Source: Echinometra lucunter
Lineage: Eukaryota; Echinodermata; Echinoidea; Camarodonta; Echinometridae
Assembly: GCA_029962745.1 (NCBI GenBank)
Contig: CM057165.1
Location: 25,093,882 to 25,157,881 of the forward strand
DNA length: 64,000 nt
Reading direction: 5' to 3'
In this document: in pieces, positions 24,901 through 37,659 of the stretch
How positions within the stretch are numbered: the first letter of the stretch is position 1
Layout of the letters: each line of letters begins with the position of its first letter
The notes under the pieces: model-generated
The model's database searches: none
Told to the model about the DNA's origin: nothing
Seen by the model: only the letters and a program-made list of their open reading frames with translations
Translations under genes and position numbers: made by a program

Positions 24901-25810
24901 TTTATCCCTCCGCCATTGCCAGGTCAGAAATATATGGCACATTCATGGTGATTAAAAAAAAAAAAAATCATGTATACATCTCTGACCTTGACCTTTGACC
25001 ATGTGACACCCAAATCTAATGACACCATCATGAGACCTTCCATATGCATACATGAACCAAGTTTGAAGTTGAACCATCACAGAAGTGTTAAGTTATCGCA
25101 AGAACAAGCGATTTTCATGTATATAATGACCCCTATGACCTTTGACCTTTGACCGCGAGACCCAAAAATCTAATCAGATCATTGCCCCTCCCATATGCAT
25201 ACATGAACCAAGTTTGAAGTTGATCCGTCAAATTGTTTTTGAGTTATCGCGAGAACGAACCATTTCTATGCACATAATGACCTTTATGACCTTTGACCTT
25301 TGACCTTGAGACCCAAAAATCTAATCAGATTATTAAACCTCCCATATGCATACATGAACCATGTTTGAAGCTGATCCGTCAAATGGTTGAGTTATCGCAA
25401 GAACGAACCATTTCTTTGTACATAATGACCTCTATTACCTTTGACCCTTGACCTTGAGACCCCCAAATCTAATGAGATCATTATCCCTCCCATATGCATA
25501 CATAAGCCAAGTTTGAAGTTGATCCGTCAAATGGTTGTTGAGTTATCGTGAGAACGAACCATTATTATGTACATAATGACCTCTATGACCTTTGACCTTG
25601 AGACCCCAAAATCTAATCAGATCATTGTCTCTCCCATATGCATACACGAGCCAAGTTTGAAGTTGATCCATCAAATGGTTCTTAAGTTATCGCGAGAACA
25701 CAAACGGGACGGACGGACGGACGGACAGCCGTACGGACGGACGGACGGACGGACGGACGACCCGAAAACATAATGCCTCCGGCAACCACCTACGGTGGGC
25801 GGAGGCATAA
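24901..25810. mobile_element. TIR element with tandem TGACCTTTGACC-bearing units
   Basis: Ends are inverted: CCTCCGCC at the left and GGCGGAGGCATAA at the right (the copy B left end, ATGCCTCCGCC, is better preserved). Between them are about five to six diverged units of ~145 bp. Each unit carries TGACCTTTGACC-like sequence, CCTCCCATATGCATACATGA, an AAGTTTGAAG...GATCCGTCAAATGGTT block and GAGTTATCGCGAGAACGAAC. The last unit runs into a (GGAC)n stretch at 25,707-25,760. No transposase was found; it is a non-autonomous DNA-transposon-like element. Confidence 0.75.
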
Positions 25811-25859
25811 TGAAAATGGGAGAATAATAATTGCGTAGCTCCCTCAATGCTCCCCAGAG

Positions 25860-25995
25860 CTGTCATCCATTTTGAATCAAGGGTTGAAAAAATGCCTCCG
25901 CCGTGAATCGAACCTGGGTCACTGGCTTAGAACGCCAACGCCTTAACCACTAGACCATGGAGGCGGGCCAGCAGTTAGGCGTGACTGAATCCAAT
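25860..25995 (-). repeat. tRNA-like (Arg-TCT-like) repeat element, copy A
   Basis: On the minus strand 25,894-25,966 folds as a near-complete tRNA: GCCTCCA acceptor, A-box-like TGGTCTAGTGG, an anticodon arm TTGGC/GCCAG with loop GTTCTAA (anticodon TCT), and B-box GGTTCGATT. The T stem has mismatches (CCAGG against CACGG) and position 7-66 does not pair. It sits in a repeat found again at 37,660-37,840, 38,056-38,178 and, diverged, 39,249-39,325. I therefore call it a tRNA-derived repeat, not a working tRNA gene. Confidence 0.65.
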
Positions 25996-26495
25996 NNNNN
26001 NNNNNNNNNNNNNNNNNNNNNNNNNNNNNNNNNNNNNNNNNNNNNNNNNNNNNNNNNNNNNNNNNNNNNNNNNNNNNNNNNNNNNNNNNNNNNNNNNNNN
26101 NNNNNNNNNNNNNNNNNNNNNNNNNNNNNNNNNNNNNNNNNNNNNNNNNNNNNNNNNNNNNNNNNNNNNNNNNNNNNNNNNNNNNNNNNNNNNNNNNNNN
26201 NNNNNNNNNNNNNNNNNNNNNNNNNNNNNNNNNNNNNNNNNNNNNNNNNNNNNNNNNNNNNNNNNNNNNNNNNNNNNNNNNNNNNNNNNNNNNNNNNNNN
26301 NNNNNNNNNNNNNNNNNNNNNNNNNNNNNNNNNNNNNNNNNNNNNNNNNNNNNNNNNNNNNNNNNNNNNNNNNNNNNNNNNNNNNNNNNNNNNNNNNNNN
26401 NNNNNNNNNNNNNNNNNNNNNNNNNNNNNNNNNNNNNNNNNNNNNNNNNNNNNNNNNNNNNNNNNNNNNNNNNNNNNNNNNNNNNNNNNNNNNNN
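25996..26495. other. Assembly gap, exactly 500 N
   Basis: A round 500-base N run, which is a conventional placeholder for a scaffold join of unknown size. No biology can be read here; any reading frame across it is meaningless. Confidence 0.99.
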
Positions 26496-29400
26496 AAGGC
26501 ATATATCAAGAGATTCTAAGACTATTGGTTATGACCTTATATCATACTTTGGGGTTTTATTGGGGTATTAAATGTAATTAACCTTTGGGAGTTTTATACA
26601 ACTCCAGCTATTTCAGAAATTCAAGTGATACAGAATACAGCTAAACAGCTTTTTATATCAAAATTAGGAAAGTGTTAGTACACCTCCCTATCAAAATCAA
26701 GCAGTGTTTGGCTGTTTTTTTTATTTCTTCATCATCATCATTTTAAGAGAATATAAGGAATGACTTAAATGAGGGGGGTTAAGATTAAGAAGCACTAATC
26801 TATAACTAAAGTCAAGTCTATATTAAGACAGAAATTACAATATTTAGACTGCCAAATATCAACTTTCACAGATAGTAAACATGTCTGCTATATACAATCA
26901 ATGTAAAACTCTTTGTTAAAAAGATACCATGTATATACCACGGTAATTTGACAAAATTACCATCAAATCATGGCTACTTATGGTTACTTGCATGGTACTT
27001 GCATGGTTTGATGGTAATCTTGTCAATTTTTTCTGCAGGGCTGCCTTCCTTTCAACATCTGGTAGTACCTATCAAACAATCTCCATCTTGAAATCCTTTT
27101 ATTTGCCAAACCAACACAATGATGCACCACCACCAGACTAGGAAGAAGAAAACCTCTGCATGCATAAGTAATGCAATCTTACAAGATTAAACTAGAGCAA
27201 ATCTATGCTCTCCACCTATATGACCACAGATTTAATAGTGTGTAGATATAGACAAATTAAATATGTAAAAGAGGGGCAATCACCTTGATATCCTATATAC
27301 ATAAATAAGCTATGTTGACATTGTAAGATAAAAGTCACTTAAGTCTGGGCTGTAGTATCACTGAAAAGTCACAACAATACGGAAACAAATCCCTCCCAAG
27401 ACCAAAAAAGTGCTTATACTTCCTGTTTGAAGTTACACAAAACAATAGCAATAACTACAAAACGAATGAAAGAAAAAGGCAAAAAAGGAGTCTCTATTAG
27501 AACAATTGATTTAACAGTTATTATACTTGAAATACAACAACTGGCAAAGCACTTGAAAATAGCAACTTCAACTATGAAGTCAACTTGTTTTCTCTGTACT
27601 GAAAAATTCACTTGCTTTATACATGGATGAAAATCTGTCTTGAAAGGTGAGGGGACACATTAGAAATTTTGCGACTAGTGTCTCCTTTTACCCCCAAAAT
27701 TTGGTGAACAAGCAAAAGAAAAAAAAAATGTAGGTCCTCAGCCTTTCAGGTGTCTCTTTTACAAGAAATTTTGCTGACAAGCACAAAAAAACAAAATCCT
27801 TGGCTTTTTCAGGTGCCTCTTTTTAACCCACAAACTTTGCTGACAAGCAAAACGGACAAAAATATCCTCTTGGGGGACCACCCGAAAATCGTGGGTTGGG
27901 GGTGACATATTTTTTACCCCCCAACCTTCCTAATTGTGGGTGGAATGCATCCGGGATTTCCATCCATGCTGCTTACATATATAAAAACTGGTTGGAATCT
28001 ATACTGATACATCTTATTGTGTTTGATAATATGTTGTTCACCATCCTCTATTCCTAATGATCATGTCAATCCCTTGTAATTTCAATGAAAATTTCTCTGT
28101 TTTCATAAATGGGTTCAATTACCAGTATTGTGACTGTATCAATTTGCCTTGTGTGAACTGGAAATTTAATAACTTCCATACTGGACCATACTGATATCTT
28201 GTTGTGAGACATCAAAAACTTTTACTGAAAGAATAAATAAGCATAGCAAATGAGATATTAATGAACCTACATGCAAGTGATGGAAATACATGTTAAATGA
28301 ATCTTTGTACAGTTCTTACATATCAAAGATAACAAAATAGTTTTGACAAGGTGCAATTTATGTATACATATATACATATGACAAGTATGTACAACATTCT
28401 TTAATGCTATTAAGAAAATTTTTCAGCTAAAAATGAAATATTAATAGAGCAAAAAATACTTCATATTCACAAAGTTACATACGTTGAAAGCTATTTGCAT
28501 ATCTCACATAAAACCACTTTATTTCAACCATTCATGGATACAGATATCTTGATTAAACTTCAAGCCCAGTTGACCAAAGGCCTATGAGACCGAAGGCCCA
28601 CAAGACTGCAAAAATCGCAATCGTGATCAATACACAGTTCAGACCGATTCCAGTCTCTGAGTTTAAAACACGTCATTGTAAAAAGGGTTGATATTGAAAT
28701 GAGAGCTTTATCTGATATTTTCACTTTGAAATGTGCAAATCAATTTGTTACACATTGCCATTCTTTGGTCAACATTCCTTCCAACCTACTATTTAATAAT
28801 TTCTGGAAAAAAAAAACATTCACAATTCTGTGTAAATAACACTTTATCTCCTACCTGGCGGTAATGAGCAGGCAATGACAATGACAATGTGATTTTTATT
28901 TCTTCATTTCACCCAAAACGGGTATTGCAGGAAATCAGACATTTACAAGGATAAATGAAATGGTACTTGGAATATTTACATATTTACAGTAATGAAATTT
29001 TAGCTTGCACAGCACAATCCCTAGGGGTGGTGATATCCACACATGTAGCAGGGGTAATGGAACGTTTTCCAGTGGGAAGGGGTGGGAGCATTGATGTAAA
29101 TTTACATGGAGGCATGCAGTGAAAGGATAAATTAGGATAGGTTTTGTACATGTGGTCCCATGCTACCTTTTTCATTTTCAGTCTTGTGGGCCTTCAGTCA
29201 AGTGAGCAGACCCCAATATTTTGAAGCTTTCATATAGCTGAAAAAACAAAGCAATCTAATTATAATATATACCGTGTTTACACAGTGACTCGGCTCGGGG
29301 TTCGACATGCGACCCGTGCTCAACACAGCCATTTATGTCATGTAAACAGGATCAGTGTGACTCACGAACAGTGTTGAACACCGCTGTTTTTGATCCGCCA

Positions 29401-30601
29401 GAATTGCAAGCTGGTGATAACTTATCACCCTATATTTTGACTTGAAGTACACGCTACAAATTCAGAGATTACCTATCACCACATAAAATAAACACATATT
29501 TGTTTAAAGCTCATGTAAAGAATTTAATTGCAATAACACATCACCAAGTGTTTTAAAGCAAATATAAGAGCACAAAAATAATTTCAAAGAAAGAACCCTT
29601 CATATGTACAGCAGCAACCTTATGCATAGCACCAAAAAGAACCAATTAAATGATTAATGTCACCATTCAAGCGATGCATACAACATGAATGTAGGAAATA
29701 CATTTTGGTGGCAACATGGATATTGGAAAGAAAAGTTTGAATATTGTCTGCTGAATGAATTTTTAGGAGAAAAATAATGACAGATTGTTCTGTTAATATA
29801 TTCTTTATATTGTGATATTCTTTCTGCAGTCATTGATACTGATAATCATTCTATAGATATCAGTCAACTATCGTAGCAGTTTTCAGGTTACCTGGTATTT
29901 TGTAAAGATGAAAACTAATTTAACCCATAGCAGTACAGAGCTTTCTTGAGGTCTAAATTAATCATCTTCAATCCTCAAATTGGCAATAAAATTATTTTTT
30001 TCCATTCGTACATAGCTTGAAAAAAATGAATATGGATATAACATAACCAAAATAAATATAATTGTAAAATTTAATCAGAAATTGCCAATTGTTGAACATG
30101 GAAATAGTGATTATGTACTATTCACTGCGTTGCCAATTTAAAGAGTTAATGATGAGTAACAGTTAAACTGCTCTAATTCGAGAACGCCACACCATACAGC
30201 GTTGAGAACTGGGCTCAAATTTTTCAAGTGCATTTTTCTCTTTCTGCTCATGTATGATATGTACTGCTGAACAATTCTGGACCAACAGATACTGCAAAAG
30301 CGTCTCCTAAAGGTGACACTGTACCTCTATGGGTTAATTGTACAATTGTGACAATAGTCCAAAGTAGCTGGCAAAGTTTTAGTTATCATCTAGTTCTCAA
30401 TGTATAAAAAGATACATTGCACAAAATCGTCGGTGAATTTTGATGAAAGTATCTCCAGGAAGACAAGATCAAGGCAACACACTTCCGACCCTTCATCCCA
30501 AACGACTCACAATCTCAGCGCTTTGTTGGACATAGTCTGTGTGTAGTGCCATTATATTGAGGTTGTTTCAATCTATAGTATGTTTTGCCTCTCATTTTCT
30601 T

Positions 30602-31190
30602 AAAGGAAAATGGAACCATGGGGAATTATCAATTTTAATGAAAAGAGAGGACAGACAAAAACAATTTTAAAAATTCCCTTGAAAATCGGTTACAAAATGA
30701 GAAAGTTATGAAAGTTTGAAAATTCTCAATTTACTTTCTACAGCAATCCTCAAATTGGCAATGTTGCTTCAAAATGGCCGGTTTAGAAGGACACTTCTCC
30801 ATAAGTTGTACACATTAAATTTCATATTTTCCCATCATCTCTCAAGGTGCAGCTTGTCTCCTTCTTAGCACAAGATATATCACTGGAAAATGTATTCGAC
30901 ACACGGTAAATTGAGTTCACAAAGAGACAAGCAGCATCTGAAGAGACAATAGGGAAATATGAGTTTTGTTTAAATTACAAAACATATGAGAGTTGTCCTT
31001 CTAAATCAGCCATTTTGAAGAAACATTGCCAATTGAGGATTGCCATAAAAAGTAAATTTGAGACTCTTCAAACTTTCATAACTTTCTCATTTTGTAAACT
31101 GATTTTTATGGAACTTTTTTAAAATTGCTCCTCTCTAGCTTTTGTCTTTTTTCATTAAAATGAATATTTCACCATAACGTCCTTTAATAT
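30602..31190. mobile_element. Foldback/MITE, copy B counterpart
   Basis: Same element as 18,501-19,088, with a few single-base differences. Confidence 0.75.
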
Positions 31191-32397
31191 TTCACTTCAG
31201 GTGGAAAAAAACATCAAAACATCTTGATTTGACTAGTACCTTTGTAATTCATTATCTCAAATCAAACAAATATGACAGAGAGGGTTGAGGCCTTACTAAA
31301 ACTGTAGATGACAGGTAAAGTACACACACCTAAGCCCTGTATCACAGAGACTTGCGACTAGATTTACAACTCGATAAGCTTGATATCCATTGCAACTTAC
31401 GGAACAAAGTACATGTATCTTTGGAGTACATTTGCTCACTTCAGATCAATCAAAACTCCTTCAGATGGGGTCATTTAGTGAATACTGAAAAAAATATCAA
31501 CCTACAGAAGTGGATTTATTGCCACAAGTTTCCATAAAAGTATGTGTGAAAGCTGGAAGTTTTATTTTTCACATCTATTAACTACCTTGTATCCATACCG
31601 TTCAATCTACAAAAATGCATGTAAATTGAATGTGAATATCAAAACATATATATAATTTAATGAGTGCAGGATGTAAGCCTCAGTAATAATGCAACATATT
31701 TGAATACAAAGGTGAATAAGTCTGAATTCATAAATAAAAGATGATATACATTTTTATATGTATTCCTCAATATGCATTGACCCCCCAAAAGAGATCACTC
31801 TTGCCATGCATATAGTACTTTCTAAAAGGTAACATTTGTAAAGAATTCACACCGAATCTTCAATACAATGCTACTCTATACAGGTGATAAATGAACAGTT
31901 TTTATTGCCAATTAAGACCACAAATGTGTCATCATGAATAGCATTTATAAGTAATTACACTTTATCGATCAGTACTTACTGCTGATGCCTTTTGGTGAAC
32001 ATCCGCAACAGTTCTGTAGAGATTTGAACACAAGCAGTCAATGCTCAAACTCATAATCATAACCAAGAACAGATATTAATAGCTTTCATTTAGCTATGAG
32101 TACAGGATATACAAAAGCAGAAATGCATTCATACCGTTAATTAAATAAGCATTAAAGACCAATGTGATGACCGCAAATGAAACTATGAAGTAACATCTTG
32201 TATTAACCTGTTACTAAAGAAACCGTGTGGTTTTGCATTAAGTCTAGAAGAATGAAGCTACATAGTGGCAAATGCATGCTAATAGGTTTATAGTCTGAAT
32301 TAACAAATGACTTCTGAAACTAGAGGGTCCCTGTAATAGGTCTATGGGAATAAGAGCTTTCAGTAGTAAATGGGTTAAATAGTGAAATTATAATACA

Positions 32398-32632
32398 GGG
32401 CCAGTATTCTGAAAATTGTTTTATCTTTTATCTTATTTTAATAGCCATAGCAATCAGAAATAGCGTGCGCCATTGGCTCACATCGCGCACTTTTGTCTTG
32501 CGTGCTGGTCCATGGGCACATTTTTGCGAAGTTCAAACCAATCAAAAGTCCCGCCTTTAAAATTTGACAATCAACACAGTGAATATAAAAACAAAAGATA
32601 AAACAACAAAATTATTTTCAGAATACCGGCCT
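32398..32632. mobile_element. MITE with CAGTATTCTGAAAAT ends, copy B counterpart
   Basis: Same element as 20,299-20,531. Confidence 0.75.
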
Positions 32633-33762
32633 AGAAGAATAAAAGAAAAAGATGATGTGTTCATAATTTATTAGATGCAAGAAAGAAGTGAATTAGTCTA
32701 CCCTGCAACATTTATCTTTAACAAAACAAGAAAAATCTTGGGTCTCTTACAATGTAAATACAGAAGGAAAAAAACGTAAGAAATGATTCAATTCAAATTG
32801 AACACAGACCACAAAAAATATAGATTTCATAAAATAAAAAGAATACTATGGACAAAAAATAAAAAAATATAAAATGGTGATATGACACCAAAATCAAGTT
32901 TCAGCCAAAGGAAGAGAAAAATAAAAAACAGATCATCTGTTCTGAATAATAATTCAAGACTACTGGTACCCTGTTTTGCTAAAACTATTGCATTATTCAG
33001 CAAAAAGTATTTGATAGCACAAAAGGACAAATATAGGACAGACAAAAGGATAATGACTTGATGTGATGATTGAATGACAGAAATGTAATGGTCTTGTGAA
33101 CACGTCACCAGGCTGCAGGTCTGGTCCATGGATCACAACCAAAATGTGGCATTAATGTCCTTTGGTAAGACATTCATCTGCATTAAAGGCAAATACTCGT
33201 CCTGTTTCCATGTGCAGTAGGTCATAATATGCCGACACCAGAAAAGCACTGGAAATACCTGTAATGGGTACAAGTCTCGAACTCAGCAAACAAGCTGTCC
33301 CTCTCCAGGTATGCTTCAGCCTGGGTCAGGTGAGGGATGTGCGATAATGAATTTTCCCATATGTGGCAATGGTGGAAAATGCAAATTATTATATAAGGCC
33401 TATTGGTCGTAAAACTTATACCCCATTTATCCTAGGCAAAAACTTGAGGTAACCTTCGTCATTTTATGAAATGACAAATGAAATCATATGATGGAAAACA
33501 AAATAATAAGTCAACAAAATGATGTTCATGACATGATAGTGGAAGACTGATAAATGGAGAAGTACAGAATGAAAGATGGAAAGTCATCGCAAATGAAAAA
33601 AAGGAAGATTGATAAATACATGTAAATGTAATGCAGCACACACAAAGAAACATTTATGAATAGCTGGATAGGCACAGAAAGAAAAGATAACACCACAACA
33701 TGTATGGAGAGAGGATAAACAAAATATAATGTAACATATGTTTCAGTGAAATTATTAACACC

Positions 33763-34374
33763 TCATGGTGGAAAATATTCTTGAGGAATTGCAGAGAGTG
33801 AGCTTTCAGATTTGGATGCATTCTGCCAAATTTGAGCTTGACTCACATCATGTCTTGCTTCATAAATGAGGCTGATTTTCTTACAGGTTGTCCTAATGGA
33901 ATTCAAACCCTGTCCATCTCCAATTAGGTGCTCTTCCGAGTCAGCATTCTCCAACACATGCTTCAAGCACATCTTCAAGCAGTTCTCGAGCACTTCCAGT
34001 GCCTTCCCTGCCTCACCCTGTTCCAAGCACGCATCAGCCAGCGCATCCAGCGATTCCACCGTGCAGAAGTTTGGCCCAATGCCGTACGCTGCCTCTCTGA
34101 TGTCTACGGCTTTCTGATAGTGCTCCCGAGCCTTTTGAGGTTGCCACAGAACCGGTAGACGTTACCCATGCCGTGATGTAGCAGGCCCATGTCAGGGTGC
34201 GTAGGTCCAAGCTCCTGTCTCATCTCTATAGCTTCCTGAAGCAATCTCAAGCTACGCTGCCAGTCTCCATTGTGATCTAGTATCGCCATAGCAACCATAC
34301 TCAGGGACTGTATGGTAGTGTGCGAGGCACCCTTTGTCAGAAACATCCTCAAGTTGAGCCCTTTGGTACCGTAT
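33763..34374 (-). pseudogene. Terminal TPR exon of STAND/TPR gene, frameshifted copy
   Basis: Counterpart of 21,662-22,274 and the copy that lies directly downstream of the rest of the gene. It differs by loss of one G in a GGG run near 34,138 (the Gly-Asn-Pro-Gln codons of the second TPR), which shifts the frame and would end the protein shortly after the first TPR in this exon. Elsewhere it is nearly identical, with a few substitutions, one of which changes the last residue from Leu to Pro. Because the defect is a homopolymer contraction in a duplicated contig end, a sequencing error is more likely than a true null allele, but that cannot be settled from the sequence. Confidence 0.75.
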
Positions 34375-35074
34375 CTAACCACAAAACAATCAGGAAGGGA
34401 GATAGAGATAAAAATCTTACATCCTTCCTTTCCACACACAAAATAGATTTCCTTCAAAAATTTCCAGTAAACACGATCGTTGACCCATACCAATTTTAGG
34501 TTATGACAAAAATACATATGAATAATCAGCAACCCTCCACTTTCAGTTCTGCATGTGATTTGTATTTTCAGGTGTTATTGTTGAGCACTCCACAGACCAA
34601 TTGGTGGATTTAGCAAAATATACATGTAAGTTAAATTATAATCATTGTCATTAATCAATATCAAATATTATTAATATCGATAGTTATAATCAGGTCTATG
34701 AAGATACATGTATCTTAAGGGAAAATCATTTTGGAAAGAATGTAAACATGATTGGTCTGTATAGTAAGAGTTAAACAGGAAATGTGATTACATGTTTTTT
34801 CTGAGAAATTTTGACATCAGGCGAACTACTCCCTGCCTGTGTCCCATTATTTATATGAATTGATATCGACATTTATTATGTACATAAATGCAGTATAGGT
34901 TACAAAGAAGGAGGTAAACACCTAAAAAGGAGAGGTTGCATCGTGGACACAGAAGATATGATCATGACAGTTGTCATCACTATCCCCCCTCCCCTTTATC
35001 AATGAAAATATAATCATTATCATTGTTGATATCATGATGATTCATTTAAAGTATCAGAAATGGTTAATCACAAT

Positions 35075-36678
35075 TATCAAGAAAAGGTTACAGAGATAAA
35101 ACGTCAGATGGCGATATGGCGGAAAAGAACATCACTCTCTAAGGAAGAGTAACCATAGTAAAATCCTTATTTGTACCAAAGTTGAATTACTTGATTTTAT
35201 CTTTCCCAGAACCAAAATTAGAAATTATGAATGATGTTAACCAATATTTTTATGAATTTATATGGCGTAACAAACCTGATAAAATAAGTAGGAAACAAAC
35301 GTGCCTACTGTATAGTGATGGTGGGGTTAAAATGACTGGCATTTCTATGCATTCCAAATCACTCAAAATATCATGGATAAGAAAATTCATTAGTTATTCT
35401 GAAATTTTCACTCTTCATAAAATGTTTCAATCACTTTTGCCCCCACTGTATACATCTCTTCAGTTATTCATGGGGGCTGAACATTATAAAACATTAACTA
35501 CTTCAATGCATAACCAATTTTGGGAAGAGGTATTGCTAGCCTTTTCAGATCTTACTCAGTCCACTGTAGATGATATTGCATGTCAGCCCCTTTTGGAATA
35601 ATCCAAGAATTCCAGTAAATAATAATGTAATCTATTTCAAGTCTTGGTGTGCCAAGGGGTACGTTTTGTACGCTATGTTTTAGGAACAGATGAACATTTC
35701 TCTCATATTTTGATTTTCAACTTAAATATAATGTACAAGTCAACTTTCTTCAATATTATGGCCGGTGTAATGCCATTTAATATGGTTTTAATACAAATGC
35801 CATACCAAAATTCATGGAACATACATGTACATGTATTATCCCGGAAGCATTGTTTTTAATACTAAATGTGAAAAAAGGTTGTGCACATATCTACCATTCT
35901 TTCTTGAAGCAAAAGATAAAGGAACGTAAAAGTCTCGCAAAATGGAAACACGAGTTTGACTTTGACAATACCATATGGAGTTCTAATTACTCCCTTTTAT
36001 TCAATTGTAGATGTAAACATACAGTGGTTTCAGTTCAAGATAGTGAATAGAATTATGTATATGAAAGATGTTTTGTTAACATTTGAATTAGTACCAGGTA
36101 ACCTACATGTATGTACATTTTGTAATAACAGTGAAGAAACTATTATGCATACATTTTGTTCCTGCATTCATTCAAACGAATTATGGTCAAAACTCGAGTC
36201 AAAAGTCAAAAGTTTTATTCAATTGTAGATGTAAACATGAGGTGGTTTCAGTTCAAGATAGTGAATAGAATTATTTATATGAAAGATGTTTTATTAACAT
36301 TTAAATTAGTACCAGATAACCTACATGTATGTACATTTTGTAATAACAGTGAAGAAACTATTATGCATACATTTTGTTCCTGCATTCATTCAAACGAATT
36401 ATGGTCAAAACTCGAGCTCTGGCTGTCCCGTAATAATGTACATATCAAGCTTACAAATCAAAATAAACTGTTTGGATTTCTTGGACGTAATAAATATTAT
36501 TATGATATGGAAAAATATGAAAAAAACCTTAAAAAAAAAAAGAAATTGATGAAAAAGTGGTCAAATTTTACTACACTGTACTAAATGTTTCTGATTGTGT
36601 TTTCTTCTAAAATTATTTTGCTCAATTTGCTAAGTAAATTTCTGACACTTTAAAATGATCTCCTATGCTATTTGAAAT
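35075..36678 (+). mobile_element. L1/Tx1-type LINE 3' fragment, copy B
   Basis: Same insertion as 22,975-24,810, with the same upstream frameshift, but the 224 bp segment encoding the QWFQFKIVNRI-to-Cys-motif stretch is present twice instead of three times. Confidence 0.85.
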
Positions 36679-36740
36679 TTATATATATATATATAAAATG
36701 AAAGAAACTAGATGAATCCTCGACCGCGCGCGGTCGAAAT

Positions 36741-37655
36741 TTATGCCTCCGCCATTGCCAGGTCAGAAATATATGGCACATTCATGGTGATTTTAAAAAA
36801 AAATTTCATGTATACATCTTTGACCTTGACCTTTGACCATGTGACCCCCAAATCTAATGACACCATCATGAGACCTTCCATATGCATACATGAACCAAGT
36901 TTGAAGTTGAACCATCACAGAAGTGTTAAGTTATCGCAAGAACAAGCGATTTTCATGTATATAATGACCCCTATGACCTTTGACCTTTGACCGCGAGACC
37001 CAAAAATCTAATCAGATCATTGCCCCTCCCATATGCATACGTGAACCAAGTTTGAAGTTGATCCGTCAAAGTGTTTTTGAGTTATCGCGATAACGAACCA
37101 TTTCTATGCACATAATGACCTTTATGACCTTTGACCTTTGACCTTGAGACCCAAAAAATATAATCAGATTATTAAACCTCCCATATGCATACATGAACCA
37201 TGTTTGAAGCTGATCCGTCAAATGGTTGTTGAGTTATCCCAAGAACGAACCATTTCTTTGTACATAATGACCTCTATGACCTTTGATCCTTGACCTTGAG
37301 ACCCCCAAATCTAATGAGATCATTATCCCTCCCATATGCATACATAAGCCAAGTTTGAAGTTGATCCGTCAAATGGTTGTTGAGTTATCGTGAGAACGAA
37401 CCATTATTATGTACATAATGACCTCTATGACCTTTGACCTTTGACCTTGAGACCACAAAATCTAATCAGATCATTGTCCCTCCCATATGCATACACGAGC
37501 CAAGTTTGAAGTTGATCCATCAAATGGTTCTTAAGTTATCGCGAGAACGCAAACGGGACGGACGGACGGACGGACGGACAGCCGTACGGACGGACGGACG
37601 GACGACCCGAAAACATAATGCCTCCGGCAACCACCTACGGTGGGCGGAGGCATAA
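36741..37655. mobile_element. TIR element with TGACCTTTGACC units, copy B
   Basis: Better preserved than copy A: it starts TTATGCCTCCGCC and ends with the exact inverse GGCGGAGGCATAA. Its left flank has the palindrome CGACCGCGCGCGGTCG (36,721-36,736), which in copy A is reduced to CGACCG. Confidence 0.8.
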
Positions 37656-37659
37656 TGAA

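Larger units (their letters stand above)
14385..25995. repeat. Duplicated segment, copy A (contig end, probable haplotype overlap)
   Basis: This 11.6 kb stretch matches 26,496-37,840 almost base for base. The match begins at AAGGCATATATCAAGAG in both and ends at the gap for copy A. Differences are single-base changes, single-base indels in homopolymers, one extra 224 bp tandem unit near 24.1 kb and a longer (TA)n at 24.8 kb. Because copy A stops exactly at a 500-base N run and copy B starts exactly after it, I read this as the unmerged end of one contig. Confidence 0.93.

Noticed and set aside
24960..25780. CRISPR-like array in the TGACCTTTGACC units
   Set aside because: Units are ~145 bp, diverged along their whole length and bounded by transposon-like inverted ends; the genome is eukaryotic.
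25943..26571. Reading frames of 175-204 codons across 25.9-26.6 kb
   Set aside because: They consist of the 500 N gap; no sequence supports them.
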